From an uncultured Clostridia bacterium (GTDB taxonomy: Bacteria > Bacillota > Clostridia > Lachnospirales > CAG-274): 41,464 nucleotides of DNA. A program made the translations under genes and the position numbers. The notes beneath the pieces are model-generated. The model had not been told where the DNA came from. It saw only the letters and a list, made by a program, of their open reading frames with translations, and searched no databases. Shown piece by piece: positions 1-8,053 of the stretch. Position 1 is the stretch's first letter, and every line of letters begins with the position of its first letter. The DNA lies in NCBI GenBank assembly GCA_947589405.1, contig CANQBT010000003.1, positions 1 through 41,464 of the forward strand, read 5' to 3'.

Positions 1-2
1 CT

Positions 3-1718
3 GCCCTTGATACTCTTGAGAGCATAAAAAAGGCAACTGCCCATATAAACATTATTTCGGTAATAGGTCTGCCCTTTAAATACTGCTCCAATCTATACAA
101 CTGCGCAGCCGTTATATACAAGGGAAGCACATTGGCGCTTGTTCCCAAATCATTTCTGCCTAATTATAACGAATTTTATGAGATGAGATGGTTCAGAGAA
201 GCCCCTACGGACACTAAGATAATAAGCTTTCTTGGTGAGGATGTCTGCTTCGGCACGGATATTATAATAAAGTCTGTAAATATGCCTGAGCTTACTCTTG
301 CCGTTGAAATATGTGAGGACCTTTGGAGTGTCATACCTCCTTCTTCAAGACATGCTATGGCGGGAGCCAATATTATTGCAAATCCTTCTGCGGGAAATGA
401 GATAACAGGCAAGGCAATATACAGAAGATCACTTGTTGAAAATCAGTCTGCAAGAGCCATATGCGCCTATATATACGCCTGTGCAGGCTATGGGGAAAGC
501 ACTACCGACGTAGTGTATTCGGGACACGATATAATAAGCGAAAACGGTATTGTGCTGGCGGAATCTCAGCGGTTTACAAACTCCATAATATATGCCGATG
601 CAGACGTATACCGTCTTGCTTCCGAAAGGCAGAAAAATTCTTCATTCAGAACAGATGATGCGGACTATACCATAGTTGAAATAGATTTTAATGAAAATAC
701 AGCCGAAACAAACAGATATATAGATCCGGCGCCCTTTGTACCCAAAGATATGAAGAAGAGGGAAAAGCGCTGTGAAGAAATAATAAATATACAAGCTATG
801 GGTCTTAGAAAAAGAATAGAGCATATCGGCTGCAAAAATGTAGTGATAGGAATAAGCGGAGGACTTGACTCCACACAGGCTCTTATCGTATGCGCAAGAG
901 CCTTCGATATGGCAGGACTGGACAGAAAGGGCATCATAGCCGTAACTATGCCCTGCTTCGGCACTACGGACAGGACCTACAGCAATGCGGTAAGCCTTAT
1001 TGAAGCGCTGGGCGCTAAGCTTATTGAAATAAATATAAAGCCTGCCGTGCTTCAGCATTTCAAGGATATAGGCCATGACGAAAGCGTAAAAGACCTTACC
1101 TATGAAAATTCACAGGCAAGAGAGAGAACGATGATACTTATGGATATGGCTTCCAGATATAACGGCTTTGTGGTAGGCACAGGCGATCTGAGTGAGCTTG
1201 CTCTTGGCTGGGCTACCTATAACGGCGACCATATGAGCATGTACGGTGTAAACTGTTCTATACCCAAGACTCTTATAAAATACCTTATACAGTATGAAGC
1301 CGATACCACAAATGACAAGAAGCTCAGAGCCGTACTCTCGGATATACTGGACACTCCCGTATCTCCCGAGCTTCTTCCTCCCGACAAGGAAGGAAATATC
1401 GCTCAGATAACTGAGGACGTTGTGGGTCCCTATGAGCTTCACGACTTCTTCCTTTACAATATGATGCGTCTTGGCTTTGAGCCTGACAAAATATATTATC
1501 TGGCTAAAATCGCCTTTAAGGATAAATATGACAACAAAACTATTTACAAATGGCTCAGAAATTTCTATTGGCGCTTTTTCTCTCAGCAATTCAAGAGAAG
1601 CTGCATACCCGACGGTCCTAAGGTCGGTTCCGTAAGCCTGAGTCCACGAGGCGACTGGAGAATGCCAAGCGATGCTGTGGTAAATGAATGGCTCAAAAAA
1701 TTAGACGGTATTAAATGA
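3..1718 (+). CDS. nadE: Glutamine-dependent NAD+ synthase, 5'-truncated by the window edge
   Basis: The enzyme makes NAD+ from deamido-NAD+, ATP and glutamine-derived ammonia in the cytoplasm. The reading frame is open from base 3, so the gene enters from the left edge. A TTG at 132 is only an internal codon, because the upstream translation still matches the nitrilase domain (LPFKYCSNLYNCAAV). About 570 residues are visible, against roughly 640-680 for the two-domain family, so some 70 or more N-terminal residues including the glutaminase Glu are missing. The glutaminase Lys (VPK near 145) and Cys (VEICEDLW near 310) are present. The C-terminal synthase domain carries the ATP-binding loop SGGLDS at 855-872 and the GTGDLSELALGW segment near 1180. 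It ends with TGA, and no clear terminator follows. The family assignment is secure. Confidence 0.95.
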   Translation, partial: ALDTLESIKKATAHINIISVIGLPFKYCSNLYNCAAVIYKGSTLALVPKSFLPNYNEFYEMRWFREAPTDTKIISFLGEDVCFGTDIIIKSVNMPELTLAVEICEDLWSVIPPSSRHAMAGANIIANPSAGNEITGKAIYRRSLVENQSARAICAYIYACAGYGESTTDVVYSGHDIISENGIVLAESQRFTNSIIYADADVYRLASERQKNSSFRTDDADYTIVEIDFNENTAETNRYIDPAPFVPKDMKKREKRCEEIINIQAMGLRKRIEHIGCKNVVIGISGGLDSTQALIVCARAFDMAGLDRKGIIAVTMPCFGTTDRTYSNAVSLIEALGAKLIEINIKPAVLQHFKDIGHDESVKDLTYENSQARERTMILMDMASRYNGFVVGTGDLSELALGWATYNGDHMSMYGVNCSIPKTLIKYLIQYEADTTNDKKLRAVLSDILDTPVSPELLPPDKEGNIAQITEDVVGPYELHDFFLYNMMRLGFEPDKIYYLAKIAFKDKYDNKTIYKWLRNFYWRFFSQQFKRSCIPDGPKVGSVSLSPRGDWRMPSDAVVNEWLKKLDGIK

Positions 1719-1761
1719 TGTGAATAATTTTTGAAGATGTTGAATGGGGTGTACTGTTGTA

Positions 1762-1862
1762 GGGTCGCACCCTTCCGTCCGCCCAATGCAAATGTAATGT
1801 TATTTGAAAGAATTGGTTGGGCAGACACCTTCCCTTACGCCCTAAAGGGCTAAGGGACGGCT
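1762..1862. repeat. Intergenic palindromic repeat, single-module copy (copy A)
   Basis: Two stem-loops lie in tandem. The first pairs GTCCGCCCAA (1777-1786) with TTGGGCAGAC (1817-1826), with one mismatch. The second is CCCTTA-GCCC-TAAA-GGGC-TAAGGG at about 1832-1856. The head ACCCTTCCGTC and tail AAGGGACGG recur, in inverse orientation, in the right halves of the repeats at 7691-7872 and 25623-25890. No ORF is present. It lies between the convergent NAD synthase and cation exchanger genes and could act as a 3' boundary, but it has no U-tract. Confidence 0.7.
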
Positions 1863-1958
1863 TACGTATACGTAAATTCACATTTCTTAATTAGAAATAA
1901 ATTTTAGCTTTTCAACATTACAAAACATTTGAAAAAAGTTAACCTAAAGCCGCCCCTC

Positions 1959-2945
1959 TTATATAACAACACCACCAAATACGCCGTAATTCCTTGCGAT
2001 TATATAGGCGGTATACAGCACATACATTAATATCATAAAGGCGCCAATGCCCTTTCCTACGGTATTCTTTTTAAGTATTATTGCAAGCACTATAAGATTT
2101 ACCGCTATAAGAAGGCATACGTCTATGACGGATTCAAAGCCTACGGTTATTTTGTGTACAGAAGAGGAGATACCCAGAACAAGAAGTATATTGAATATAT
2201 TGGAGCCTACCACATTGCCAAGAGCAAGGTCGGCTTCATTTTTACGTGCGGCAACAATACTTGTGACAAGCTCGGGAAGAGATGTGCCTATGGCAACTAT
2301 TGTAAGACCTATAAGCGTATTGCTCATGCCAAATTCTTCAGCTATAAGCCTTGCGTTGTCTACTACAAGATCTCCGCCTATTATAACGCCTGCCAAGCCT
2401 ACGATTATAAGACCTATACTTACAGGAAGGGAACGCTGCTTTATTTCATCATCTTCCTCAATACCGATGCCCTTTGCCCTTGCGGCAAGAGTGGATCTTA
2501 TAAGCATTATAAGATAAGCGGCAAAGAATATGAGCATAAGTATACCGCACCAGTTTGAAAGACCGGGAGCACCGCCTATAAAATATACTATTAATAAAAA
2601 TACAAGAAGAAGCACCGTTGCCAATATTGAAATGGGATAATCTCTCTTTATAAGATCCTTTGTAATATTTACAGGCTGCATAAGGGCGCATACGCCTACT
2701 ACCACTAAAAGATTGAAGAAATTAGAGCCTACAACATTGCTTACGGCTATTTCATTGGCACCCTTGAATGCCGCAGAAATACTGACAGCCGTTTCCGGCG
2801 CAGATGTTCCCATAGCTACTATCGTAAGTCCTATTATTATTGAAGGGACCTTCAATATCTTCGCTATAGAGCTGCTGCCCTCCACAAAGAAATCCGCACC
2901 CTTTATAAGGCATACAAATCCTACTACCAACCATAAATACATCAT
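1959..2945 (-). CDS. CaCA-family Ca2+/Na+ (cation) exchanger, YrbG-like
   Basis: An integral membrane antiporter of 328 residues. It shows the two inverted alpha-repeats of the family, each with the ion-binding signature: MGTSAPETAVS near residue 47 and AIGTSLPELVTS near residue 218. Hydrophobic segments alternate throughout, consistent with ten or so membrane spans. The ATG is preceded by a strong GAGGAGG site. The gene sits behind a yybP-ykoY riboswitch and its terminator (2966-3108). That riboswitch class senses Mn2+, so this exchanger may export Mn2+ (or Ca2+ together with Mn2+) rather than work purely in Ca2+ homeostasis. The family is certain; the transported ion is inferred from the leader. 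Confidence 0.93.
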   Translation of the reverse strand: MMYLWLVVGFVCLIKGADFFVEGSSSIAKILKVPSIIIGLTIVAMGTSAPETAVSISAAFKGANEIAVSNVVGSNFFNLLVVVGVCALMQPVNITKDLIKRDYPISILATVLLLVFLLIVYFIGGAPGLSNWCGILMLIFFAAYLIMLIRSTLAARAKGIGIEEDDEIKQRSLPVSIGLIIVGLAGVIIGGDLVVDNARLIAEEFGMSNTLIGLTIVAIGTSLPELVTSIVAARKNEADLALGNVVGSNIFNILLVLGISSSVHKITVGFESVIDVCLLIAVNLIVLAIILKKNTVGKGIGAFMILMYVLYTAYIIARNYGVFGGVVI

Positions 2946-2965
2946 TTGTTTTTTCCTCCTCGTGT

Positions 2966-3011
2966 AAAAAATAAAAGACCTTTACTGCATCAAAAAGACA
3001 CAGTAAAAGTC
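2966..3011 (-). terminator. Riboswitch expression-platform terminator
   Basis: Read leftward, GACTTTTACTG (3011-3001) pairs with CAGTAAAGGTC (2987-2977), an 11-bp stem with one G-U pair, followed by a U-rich run down to 2966. The 5' arm of this hairpin contains the same bases that form the 3' strand of aptamer helix P1 (3009-3002). Aptamer folding and termination are therefore mutually exclusive, which predicts a ligand-ON switch. Confidence 0.88.
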
Positions 3012-3108
3012 TTGCTTCTAAAGATACGTACCGGGGTATTCATTTCCCGTATTGACGATAGCGTATACAGCCGATATATTCCTTAGCTGTAAGCTACTCC
3101 CTTTTACT
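3002..3108 (-). promoter_or_regulatory. yybP-ykoY manganese riboswitch
   Basis: Read leftward, the leader contains the conserved yybP-ykoY elements in order: GGGAGTAGC (about 3101-3093), ATCGTCAATACGGG (about 3058-3045), then CCCCGGTACGTATC (about 3036-3023). Helix P1 is formed by AGTAAAAG (3108-3101) pairing with CTTTTACT (3009-3002). This class binds Mn2+ and controls cation exporters. Here it sits in front of a CaCA exchanger gene, a known partner family. Confidence 0.9.
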
Positions 3109-3148
3109 TGATTCAAGTATATATTAAAAATACATAGCTTGTCAACAA

Positions 3149-4612
3149 TTATTTTAATTTATTTTTTACAAAATCCGCAAGAGCGTCCCTGTCTATAACA
3201 GACTTGTGAAGCACCTCTCTCTTGTCTATATCCTTTATCGGCTTGGGGATAGGGGTATTGCTTACCTCACTTAGCTTTTCAAGAGCAGCAAAGGCGTCGA
3301 TATTTTCGTATTTGCTGTCTATGGCCTTAAGCACGTCCTTTGCAAATTTATAAGGACTTGCAGTAGACACTATGACGTTAGGCGTATTATCTCCCGTTTC
3401 CGCAATATACTTATCATAGGCAGCCTTTGCAACGGCTGTGTGGGTATCCATAACATAGCCCGTTTCATAAAAGAGGTCGTGTATGGCCTTAAATGTTTCG
3501 GGTATAGTGGCAAATTCTCCCGTAAATTCGTTATCTATACTGAATTCATATCTTCCGCCCTTTGAAAGCTCGGACATAACAGTCCTTGTTCTGTCGCTGT
3601 CGCTGAGGTGATAGAGAAGTCTTTCAAGATTAGATGAAATAAGTATATCCATAGAAGGAGATACAGTCACTATAAATTCTCTGTTAATATCATAGGCACC
3701 TGTTCTGAAAAAGTCATAGAGCACCTTATTATCATTCGAAGCGCATATAAGCCTGTTTACGGGAAGTCCCATATTCATGGCGTAATAGCCTGCCAGTATG
3801 TTTCCGAAATTGCCTGTGGGAACGGTAAAGTTCACCTTCTCGCCCATAGCAAGCTTTCCTGCCTTTACCATCTGAGCATAGGCATAGAAATAATATACTA
3901 TCTGAGGTGCAAGACGGCCTATATTGATAGAATTGGCGGAAGAGAACACATAGCCCTTTTCCTTAAGCTCTGCCTTAAGTTCATTGTCTGTAAATATTTT
4001 CTTTACGGCTGTCTGAGCGTCGTCAAAATTACCTCTTATACCTGCAACACATGTGTTTTTGCCCTGCTGAGTCACCATTTGAGCCTTCTGTACGGCAGAT
4101 ACGCCGTCCTCAGGGAAGAACACTATTATCTGAGTGCCCTCAACATCTGCAAAGCCCTCAAGGGCGGCCTTGCCTGTGTCACCGCTTGTTGCCGTAAGTA
4201 TCACTATCTCCTCTTTAACGCCGTTCTTGACAGCGGCAGTTTTGAGAAGATAGGGCAGTATTGAAAGAGCCATATCCTTAAAGGCAATGGTCTTGCCATG
4301 AAAAAGCTCCAGAAAATCAGCATTTCCTGCGCTTACAAGGGGTGCTATAAGCTCTGTGTCAAACTTCTCGTCATAGGCGGAGGCTATACAGTACTTAAGC
4401 TCTTCTTCCGTATAGTCCGTAAGCACAAGCTTAAGGACCTCATAGGCAAGCTCTCTGTAGTTCCATTCTGTTATTTTCTCCAGCGGAAAATCTATAGTCG
4501 GCATAGCTTCCGGCACATAAAGTCCTCCATCTTCGGCAATTCCCTTTACTATTGCCTGACTTGCCGTTACATAGTTTTTATCTCCACGTGTACTTTTAAA
4601 CATTATATCCAT
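3149..4612 (-). CDS. thrC: Threonine synthase
   Basis: A PLP enzyme that converts O-phosphohomoserine to threonine, the last step of threonine synthesis. The 487-residue length fits the long (yeast/E. coli-like) subfamily. The N-terminal MFKSTRG and the PLP lysine K112 in HGKTIAFKDMA are clear, as are TATSGDTGKAA and the GNFGNILAGYYA phosphate/PLP-binding segments. The first ATG (MDIMFKS) is chosen because a GAGG site lies 8 nt upstream; the ATG three codons later would be too far from it. A TTGACA/TATCAT promoter lies at 4650-4678. No T-box or other threonine-responsive leader is visible in the short leader. Confidence 0.97.
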   Translation of the reverse strand: MDIMFKSTRGDKNYVTASQAIVKGIAEDGGLYVPEAMPTIDFPLEKITEWNYRELAYEVLKLVLTDYTEEELKYCIASAYDEKFDTELIAPLVSAGNADFLELFHGKTIAFKDMALSILPYLLKTAAVKNGVKEEIVILTATSGDTGKAALEGFADVEGTQIIVFFPEDGVSAVQKAQMVTQQGKNTCVAGIRGNFDDAQTAVKKIFTDNELKAELKEKGYVFSSANSINIGRLAPQIVYYFYAYAQMVKAGKLAMGEKVNFTVPTGNFGNILAGYYAMNMGLPVNRLICASNDNKVLYDFFRTGAYDINREFIVTVSPSMDILISSNLERLLYHLSDSDRTRTVMSELSKGGRYEFSIDNEFTGEFATIPETFKAIHDLFYETGYVMDTHTAVAKAAYDKYIAETGDNTPNVIVSTASPYKFAKDVLKAIDSKYENIDAFAALEKLSEVSNTPIPKPIKDIDKREVLHKSVIDRDALADFVKNKLK

Positions 4613-4649
4613 ATGGCATACCTCATTTTAAAAAATATTAATATAAGTT

Positions 4650-4678
4650 ATGATAAACTAAATTTTATTATTTGTCAA
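4650..4678 (-). promoter_or_regulatory. Probable sigma-A promoter of thrC
   Basis: Read leftward, TTGACA (4678-4673) and TATCAT (4655-4650) are separated by exactly 17 bp, about 40 bp ahead of the thrC start. A perfect -35 with a good -10 makes this one of the best promoters in the window. Confidence 0.75.
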
Positions 4679-4768
4679 TTTATACATATAAAAAACTTGT
4701 GTATTTTCCGTTTATTTGTTATTATAAATATATAAATGATATTTGTTTAACAAAAGGAGACGACCTAT

Positions 4769-5227
4769 ATGAAATGTCCGTTCTGCGGAAAAGACGACAC
4801 TAAGGTAATAGATACAAGAGCTATGGAGGACAACACCGTTATAAGAAGGCGAAGATTCTGCGAGGGCTGCGGCGAAAGATTCACAACATATGAAAAGCCC
4901 GACACTATACCCCTTACGGTGGTAAAGTCCGACAACACAAGGGAAAACTTCAACAGAGAAAAGCTTATAAGAGGCGTGCTTATAAGCTGTAGCAAAAGAC
5001 CTGTATCCAGAGAAGATGTTGAAACTCTTGTAAACGATATTGAAAACAGTATCATAAATTCTGCCAAGAAGGAGATCGCCAGCAAGGATATAGGCGAAAT
5101 GGTCATGGAAAGACTTAAGGTGCTTGACGAGGTAGCCTATGTGCGCTTTGCTTCCGTATACCGTCAGTTTACAGATGTAGACAGCTTCATGAAAGAGCTT
5201 GGCAAGCTGCTCAAGGATAAAAAATAA
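4769..5227 (+). CDS. nrdR: Transcriptional repressor NrdR
   Basis: A global repressor of ribonucleotide reductase genes that senses ATP/dATP. The 152 residues match the family length. The N-terminal zinc ribbon is complete (MKCPFCG ... RFCEGCGERFTTYE), followed by the basic RRRR stretch and an ATP-cone domain (about residues 45-135, including KSDNTRENFNREKL). The ATG follows AAGGAG with good spacing. It heads a rightward run with the ferredoxin-like gene 18 nt downstream and the hydrogenase after it, so all three may be co-transcribed. No NrdR-box pair was recognised in the upstream 150 bp. Confidence 0.97.
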   Translation: MKCPFCGKDDTKVIDTRAMEDNTVIRRRRFCEGCGERFTTYEKPDTIPLTVVKSDNTRENFNREKLIRGVLISCSKRPVSREDVETLVNDIENSIINSAKKEIASKDIGEMVMERLKVLDEVAYVRFASVYRQFTDVDSFMKELGKLLKDKK

Positions 5228-5245
5228 TATCAAGGAGGATAATTT

Positions 5246-5488
5246 ATGGATATATATGTATGCGTGGGAAGCTCCTGTCATCTCAAAAATTCAAAGGCTG
5301 TTATAGATAAGCTGAACAGCCGTATAAAAAAAGAGAACCTAGAGGATAAGGTCGCCCTGAGAGGTGCTTTTTGCATGGGTAAATGCTCTAATCAGGGAGT
5401 TTCTGTAAAGGTGGATAACAATGTCTATTCCGTAACAGAAGAGAATGCTGATGATTTTTTTGACAAAAATATTTTAGGCATAGGCTGA
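5246..5488 (+). CDS. Thioredoxin-like [2Fe-2S] ferredoxin
   Basis: A protein of 80 residues with the C-x4-C ... C-x3-C cysteine pattern (C6, C11, C43, C47) of the thioredoxin-fold [2Fe-2S] ferredoxins, as in NuoE/HndA-type subunits. It lacks the N-terminal helical extension of NuoE and is a stand-alone domain. The start is supported by AAGGAGG 8-9 nt upstream. Its position 30 nt ahead of an [FeFe] hydrogenase suggests that it exchanges electrons with that enzyme. The partner is inferred from context; the fold and cluster type are strongly supported. Confidence 0.88.
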   Translation: MDIYVCVGSSCHLKNSKAVIDKLNSRIKKENLEDKVALRGAFCMGKCSNQGVSVKVDNNVYSVTEENADDFFDKNILGIG

Positions 5489-5518
5489 TATATTGTTGCC
5501 GAAAGGAGATAAGCTTAT

Positions 5519-6970
5519 ATGGAAAATATTACCGATATTAACCAGATAAAAATGGCGGTGCTCTGTAAAATTGCGGAGTATGCTTATGAAGGTACATTAG
5601 ATGACAAAAAGGACGGGATACCCGATGAGCTTACGGATCCCATAAAGCCCTCATTCCGCTGCTGTGTGTATAGGGAAAGGGAAATATTAAGGCAGAGAGT
5701 AAGACTTGGCATGGGTCGTCTGCCGGCAGGACTGCATTACAGCAATGAAAACGGCTCACAGATAGTATACGTTATGAAGGCAGCCTGCGAGGGCTGTCCC
5801 ATAGACCGCTTTACCGTTACAAACAACTGTCACAACTGCCTTGCGCAAAAGTGTATAAAGGCGTGTAAATTCGGCGCTATCACAAAGACTCCTCACGGCG
5901 CCTACATAGATAAATCCAAGTGCAAAAAATGCGGTCAATGCGTAAAGGCATGCCCCTACAACGCCATTGTGGATATTGAAAGACCTTGTATAAAGTCCTG
6001 TCCTGTTGAAGCGGTAGATATGGACAGCAACGACTTGGCCAAAATAGATACGAACAGGTGTCTTAACTGCGGTCAATGCGTTCAGAACTGTCCCTTCGGC
6101 GCTATAGGCACCGTATCAATGATGACAAATGTTATAAACTCCATTACAAGAGGTATACCCGTATATGCCATGATCGCACCTTCTATTGAAGGTCAATTCG
6201 GCACGGCCTCCATACCGGCTCTCAGAGCCGCTATAAAGGATCTGGGCTTTAAGGACTGCTATGAGGTGGCTCTCGGCGCAGATGCCGTAGCATGGAGAGA
6301 AGCCGAAGAGCTGGCAGAAAAAATACAGCAGGGCAAAAAGATGACCACCTCCTGCTGTCCTGCCTTCTACAATATGATACAAAAGCATTATCCCGAAGTA
6401 AGGGACTGCGTTTCAACAACCATCTCTCCCATGATGGCTACGGCAAGACTCATACGTGCAAAGGATCCCGATGCGGAGATAGTGTTCATAGGACCATGTA
6501 TCGCCAAGAAAAATGAAGTGGTTTCCAGATACATAGATGAAATAAATGCCGCCATGACATTTGACGAGCTTGGCGCTATGTTTACGGTAAAGAACATTGA
6601 TCCCGAAGAATATGAGGATACAGCTCAGGAGGCTACACGCTATGGCAAGGGCTTTGCCAAAAGCGGCGGAGTTGCCGCTGCCGTTGCCAAAGTATTTGAA
6701 GAAAAGGGACTTGAACCTCCTAAGCTTAAGGCATGCAACGGCTGGGCAGAATGCAAGGTCGCTTTGCAGATGCTCAAGCTTGGCAGACTTTCGGAGGACA
6801 TAATAGAGGGCATGAACTGTGAAGGCGGCTGTGTGAACGGTCCCTGCAAGCAGACAGACCTTATAATAAGCAGAAGGGTATTTGACAAAAACGTAAATGT
6901 GGATAAAACGGAAATAGTTAAAAATTGTATGGAAAATGGATTTGAAGATATAGAAATGCATAAGCATTAA
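5519..6970 (+). CDS. [FeFe] hydrogenase, monomeric, group B-like
   Basis: A cytoplasmic 483-residue iron-only hydrogenase. The N-terminal third holds several Cys clusters for [4Fe-4S] centres (CKKCGQCVKAC, CIKSC, CLNCGQCVQNC). The C-terminal H-cluster domain has all three signatures: TTSCCP (C279, C280), GPCIAKKNE (C327) and EGMNCEGGCVNG (C434, C438). The L2 motif has GPCxAKK instead of the MPC of classical group A enzymes, which fits the group B enzymes of anaerobic Firmicutes; that subgrouping is from recall. No NAD- or FMN-binding domain is present, so ferredoxin is the likely electron partner. Role: H2 evolution, or redox balance/sensing. A GGAG site lies 8-9 nt ahead of the ATG. Confidence 0.93.
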   Translation: MENITDINQIKMAVLCKIAEYAYEGTLDDKKDGIPDELTDPIKPSFRCCVYREREILRQRVRLGMGRLPAGLHYSNENGSQIVYVMKAACEGCPIDRFTVTNNCHNCLAQKCIKACKFGAITKTPHGAYIDKSKCKKCGQCVKACPYNAIVDIERPCIKSCPVEAVDMDSNDLAKIDTNRCLNCGQCVQNCPFGAIGTVSMMTNVINSITRGIPVYAMIAPSIEGQFGTASIPALRAAIKDLGFKDCYEVALGADAVAWREAEELAEKIQQGKKMTTSCCPAFYNMIQKHYPEVRDCVSTTISPMMATARLIRAKDPDAEIVFIGPCIAKKNEVVSRYIDEINAAMTFDELGAMFTVKNIDPEEYEDTAQEATRYGKGFAKSGGVAAAVAKVFEEKGLEPPKLKACNGWAECKVALQMLKLGRLSEDIIEGMNCEGGCVNGPCKQTDLIISRRVFDKNVNVDKTEIVKNCMENGFEDIEMHKH

Positions 6971-7087
6971 ATTTTTGGCTGTTCAAATGTTCTTTTTTAA
7001 GGCTAATGATAATAAAGAGAACGGAAATATACAAAAGGCGATCCATGTAATTGTAAAATAATGTAAGAATTTTTATAAAAAATTAAT

Positions 7088-7116
7088 AACAAATACATAC
7101 AAAAATATGTTATAAT
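7088..7116 (+). promoter_or_regulatory. Possible promoter of the lipoprotein gene
   Basis: A consensus TATAAT (7111-7116), preceded by T and G as in extended -10 elements, sits 30 bp before the start codon in an AT-rich region. The -35 is poor (around 7088). The gene is therefore probably transcribed separately from the hydrogenase. Confidence 0.5.
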
Positions 7117-7145
7117 CCCATTATCAAAACTAAGGAGGATTACAT

Positions 7146-7592
7146 ATGAAGAAAATAATGAGTTTAGTATTGGCAGGGACTCTTGTGCTTTCAATGGCTG
7201 CCTGCGGAGGCAGCAGTAATGAAGCGCCTGATGAAAATACCCAAGCTGTAGAACAGACTACACAGGATGAGCCCCAAGAGGTCACGGACATCAAAAATGA
7301 AGATGTGGAAAGCCTTGTTGTAAACACCTGCGGCAAGGATATAAACGAGCTGTACATAAGCACAGGTCAGGGCTGGAGTGAAGAGCTTCTGGAGGGTACG
7401 TCTATAATGAACGGCGGTACAATGCCTGTGACCATAGGCTACAATGTGAATCTGGAGAGCTATGATTTCAAGGCTGTATGCGACGGTGAGGAAATAGAGT
7501 TCAAGGATATGTACTTTAATCCCGAAGGTGCAAAGGGGATCACTATCAATCTGACAGAGACCGAAGGCGGTTATCTGGCAACAGCTGAATAA
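7146..7592 (+). CDS. Small secreted lipoprotein of unknown function
   Basis: A protein of 148 residues. A short basic start (MKK), a hydrophobic stretch and a lipobox ending in MAAC with the acylated Cys at residue 20 mark it as a membrane-anchored lipoprotein facing outside. An acidic, Gln/Thr-rich linker (residues 23-50) follows, and then a compact domain of about 95 residues (VNTCGKDINELYISTGQG, GYNVNLESYDFKAV) that looks beta-rich. I do not recognise a specific family. The pattern resembles small extracytoplasmic domains that bind metal or ligand near the cell surface. It has its own promoter and a strong terminator, so it is monocistronic. Confidence 0.8.
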   Translation: MKKIMSLVLAGTLVLSMAACGGSSNEAPDENTQAVEQTTQDEPQEVTDIKNEDVESLVVNTCGKDINELYISTGQGWSEELLEGTSIMNGGTMPVTIGYNVNLESYDFKAVCDGEEIEFKDMYFNPEGAKGITINLTETEGGYLATAE

Positions 7593-7606
7593 AAAGCAGT
7601 ATTATA

Positions 7607-7640
7607 AAGGGCTGCCGCAAATTGCGGCAGCCCTTATTTT
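7607..7640 (+). terminator. Rho-independent terminator of the lipoprotein gene
   Basis: A perfect 12-bp stem, AAGGGCTGCCGC (7607-7618) with GCGGCAGCCCTT (7624-7635), a 5-nt loop, then a T-rich tail. It begins 15 nt after the stop codon. Confidence 0.93.
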
Positions 7641-7690
7641 ATTTGTAATTTTGGGGTTAGCGTAATATCAATATGATTTATCGCTTTAGA

Positions 7691-7872
7691 ACGACCCTTC
7701 CACCATTTCAAACAACGTTTGAAATGGTCCCCCTCCCCTCCGACGCCCTGCGGGCTAGGGGAGGCTAAAGAGAGGAGGAAGTTCAGCACTTTGCCTACGG
7801 CAAAGCCGACAGCTCCAACCTTAGCCGTCCCTCTCTGAGGGAAGGTGTCAGCGTAAGCTGACAGAAGGGTGC
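7691..7872. repeat. Mosaic intergenic repeat, two opposed modules (copy B)
   Basis: Left module: head ACGACCCTTCC, a long hairpin with perfect arms ACCATTTCAAAC and GTTTGAAATGGT (7702-7729), then CCCTCCCC...GCCC-GGGC...GGGGAGG. Right module, in inverted orientation: GTCCCTC-tct-GAGGGA (about 7827-7842), the hairpin GTCAGC-gtaa-GCTGAC (about 7847-7862), and the tail GAAGGGTGC. The two modules share an architecture (CCCTTC head, variable hairpin, GC-rich hairpin) but differ in the hairpin sequence. The element is non-coding and sits between two converging transcription units. Confidence 0.75.
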
Positions 7873-7885
7873 AATATTCACTTCA

Positions 7886-8041
7886 TCAACCGCCAAACAT
7901 GTCGCTGTATTTTTCACTAGCAGGCTGACCGTTTGCACCGCCGTCAACAAGAGTGTTTGGTGACGGAGTACCGCTGGCAGTAATTATGTTTTCAACTTTG
8001 AATAATGAAATTGTTATCTCAGGTCTTATATATCTTTTCAT
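7886..8041 (-). CDS. 51-residue hypothetical peptide downstream of the pectin esterase
   Basis: This short ORF is supported by a near-perfect ribosome binding site (AAGGAGGCGGG, about 5 nt before the ATG at 8041-8039). It lies only 12 nt downstream of the pectin-esterase stop, on the same strand, so co-transcription is likely. The peptide starts MKRYIRPEI, passes through a VENIITASGTPSP centre, and ends in a Gly/Ser-rich tail with SEKYSDMFGG. It has no signal peptide, transmembrane segment or cysteine. The layout (basic MK-Y-x-x-P start, acidic VEN-I/V-I-T-x-SG middle, Gly-rich end) resembles short unnamed proteins seen in other Clostridia. No function is known to me. Confidence 0.7.
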   Translation of the reverse strand: MKRYIRPEITISLFKVENIITASGTPSPNTLVDGGANGQPASEKYSDMFGG

Positions 8042-8053
8042 AATCCCGCCTCC

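Noticed and set aside
132..134. TTG at 132 as start of the NAD synthase gene
   Set aside because: The frame is open to base 3 and the upstream residues match the nitrilase domain, so the gene continues past the left edge.
4613..4768. T-box or other amino-acid riboswitch ahead of thrC
   Set aside because: The leader from the TTGACA/TATCAT promoter to the start is only about 40 nt and lacks any T-box core or terminator.
6971..7010. Terminator behind the hydrogenase gene (GGCTGTTCAAATGTTC then T-run)
   Set aside because: The sequence resembles the left arm of the hairpin at 35038 and has a T-run, but no matching second arm is present, so no stem can be formed.
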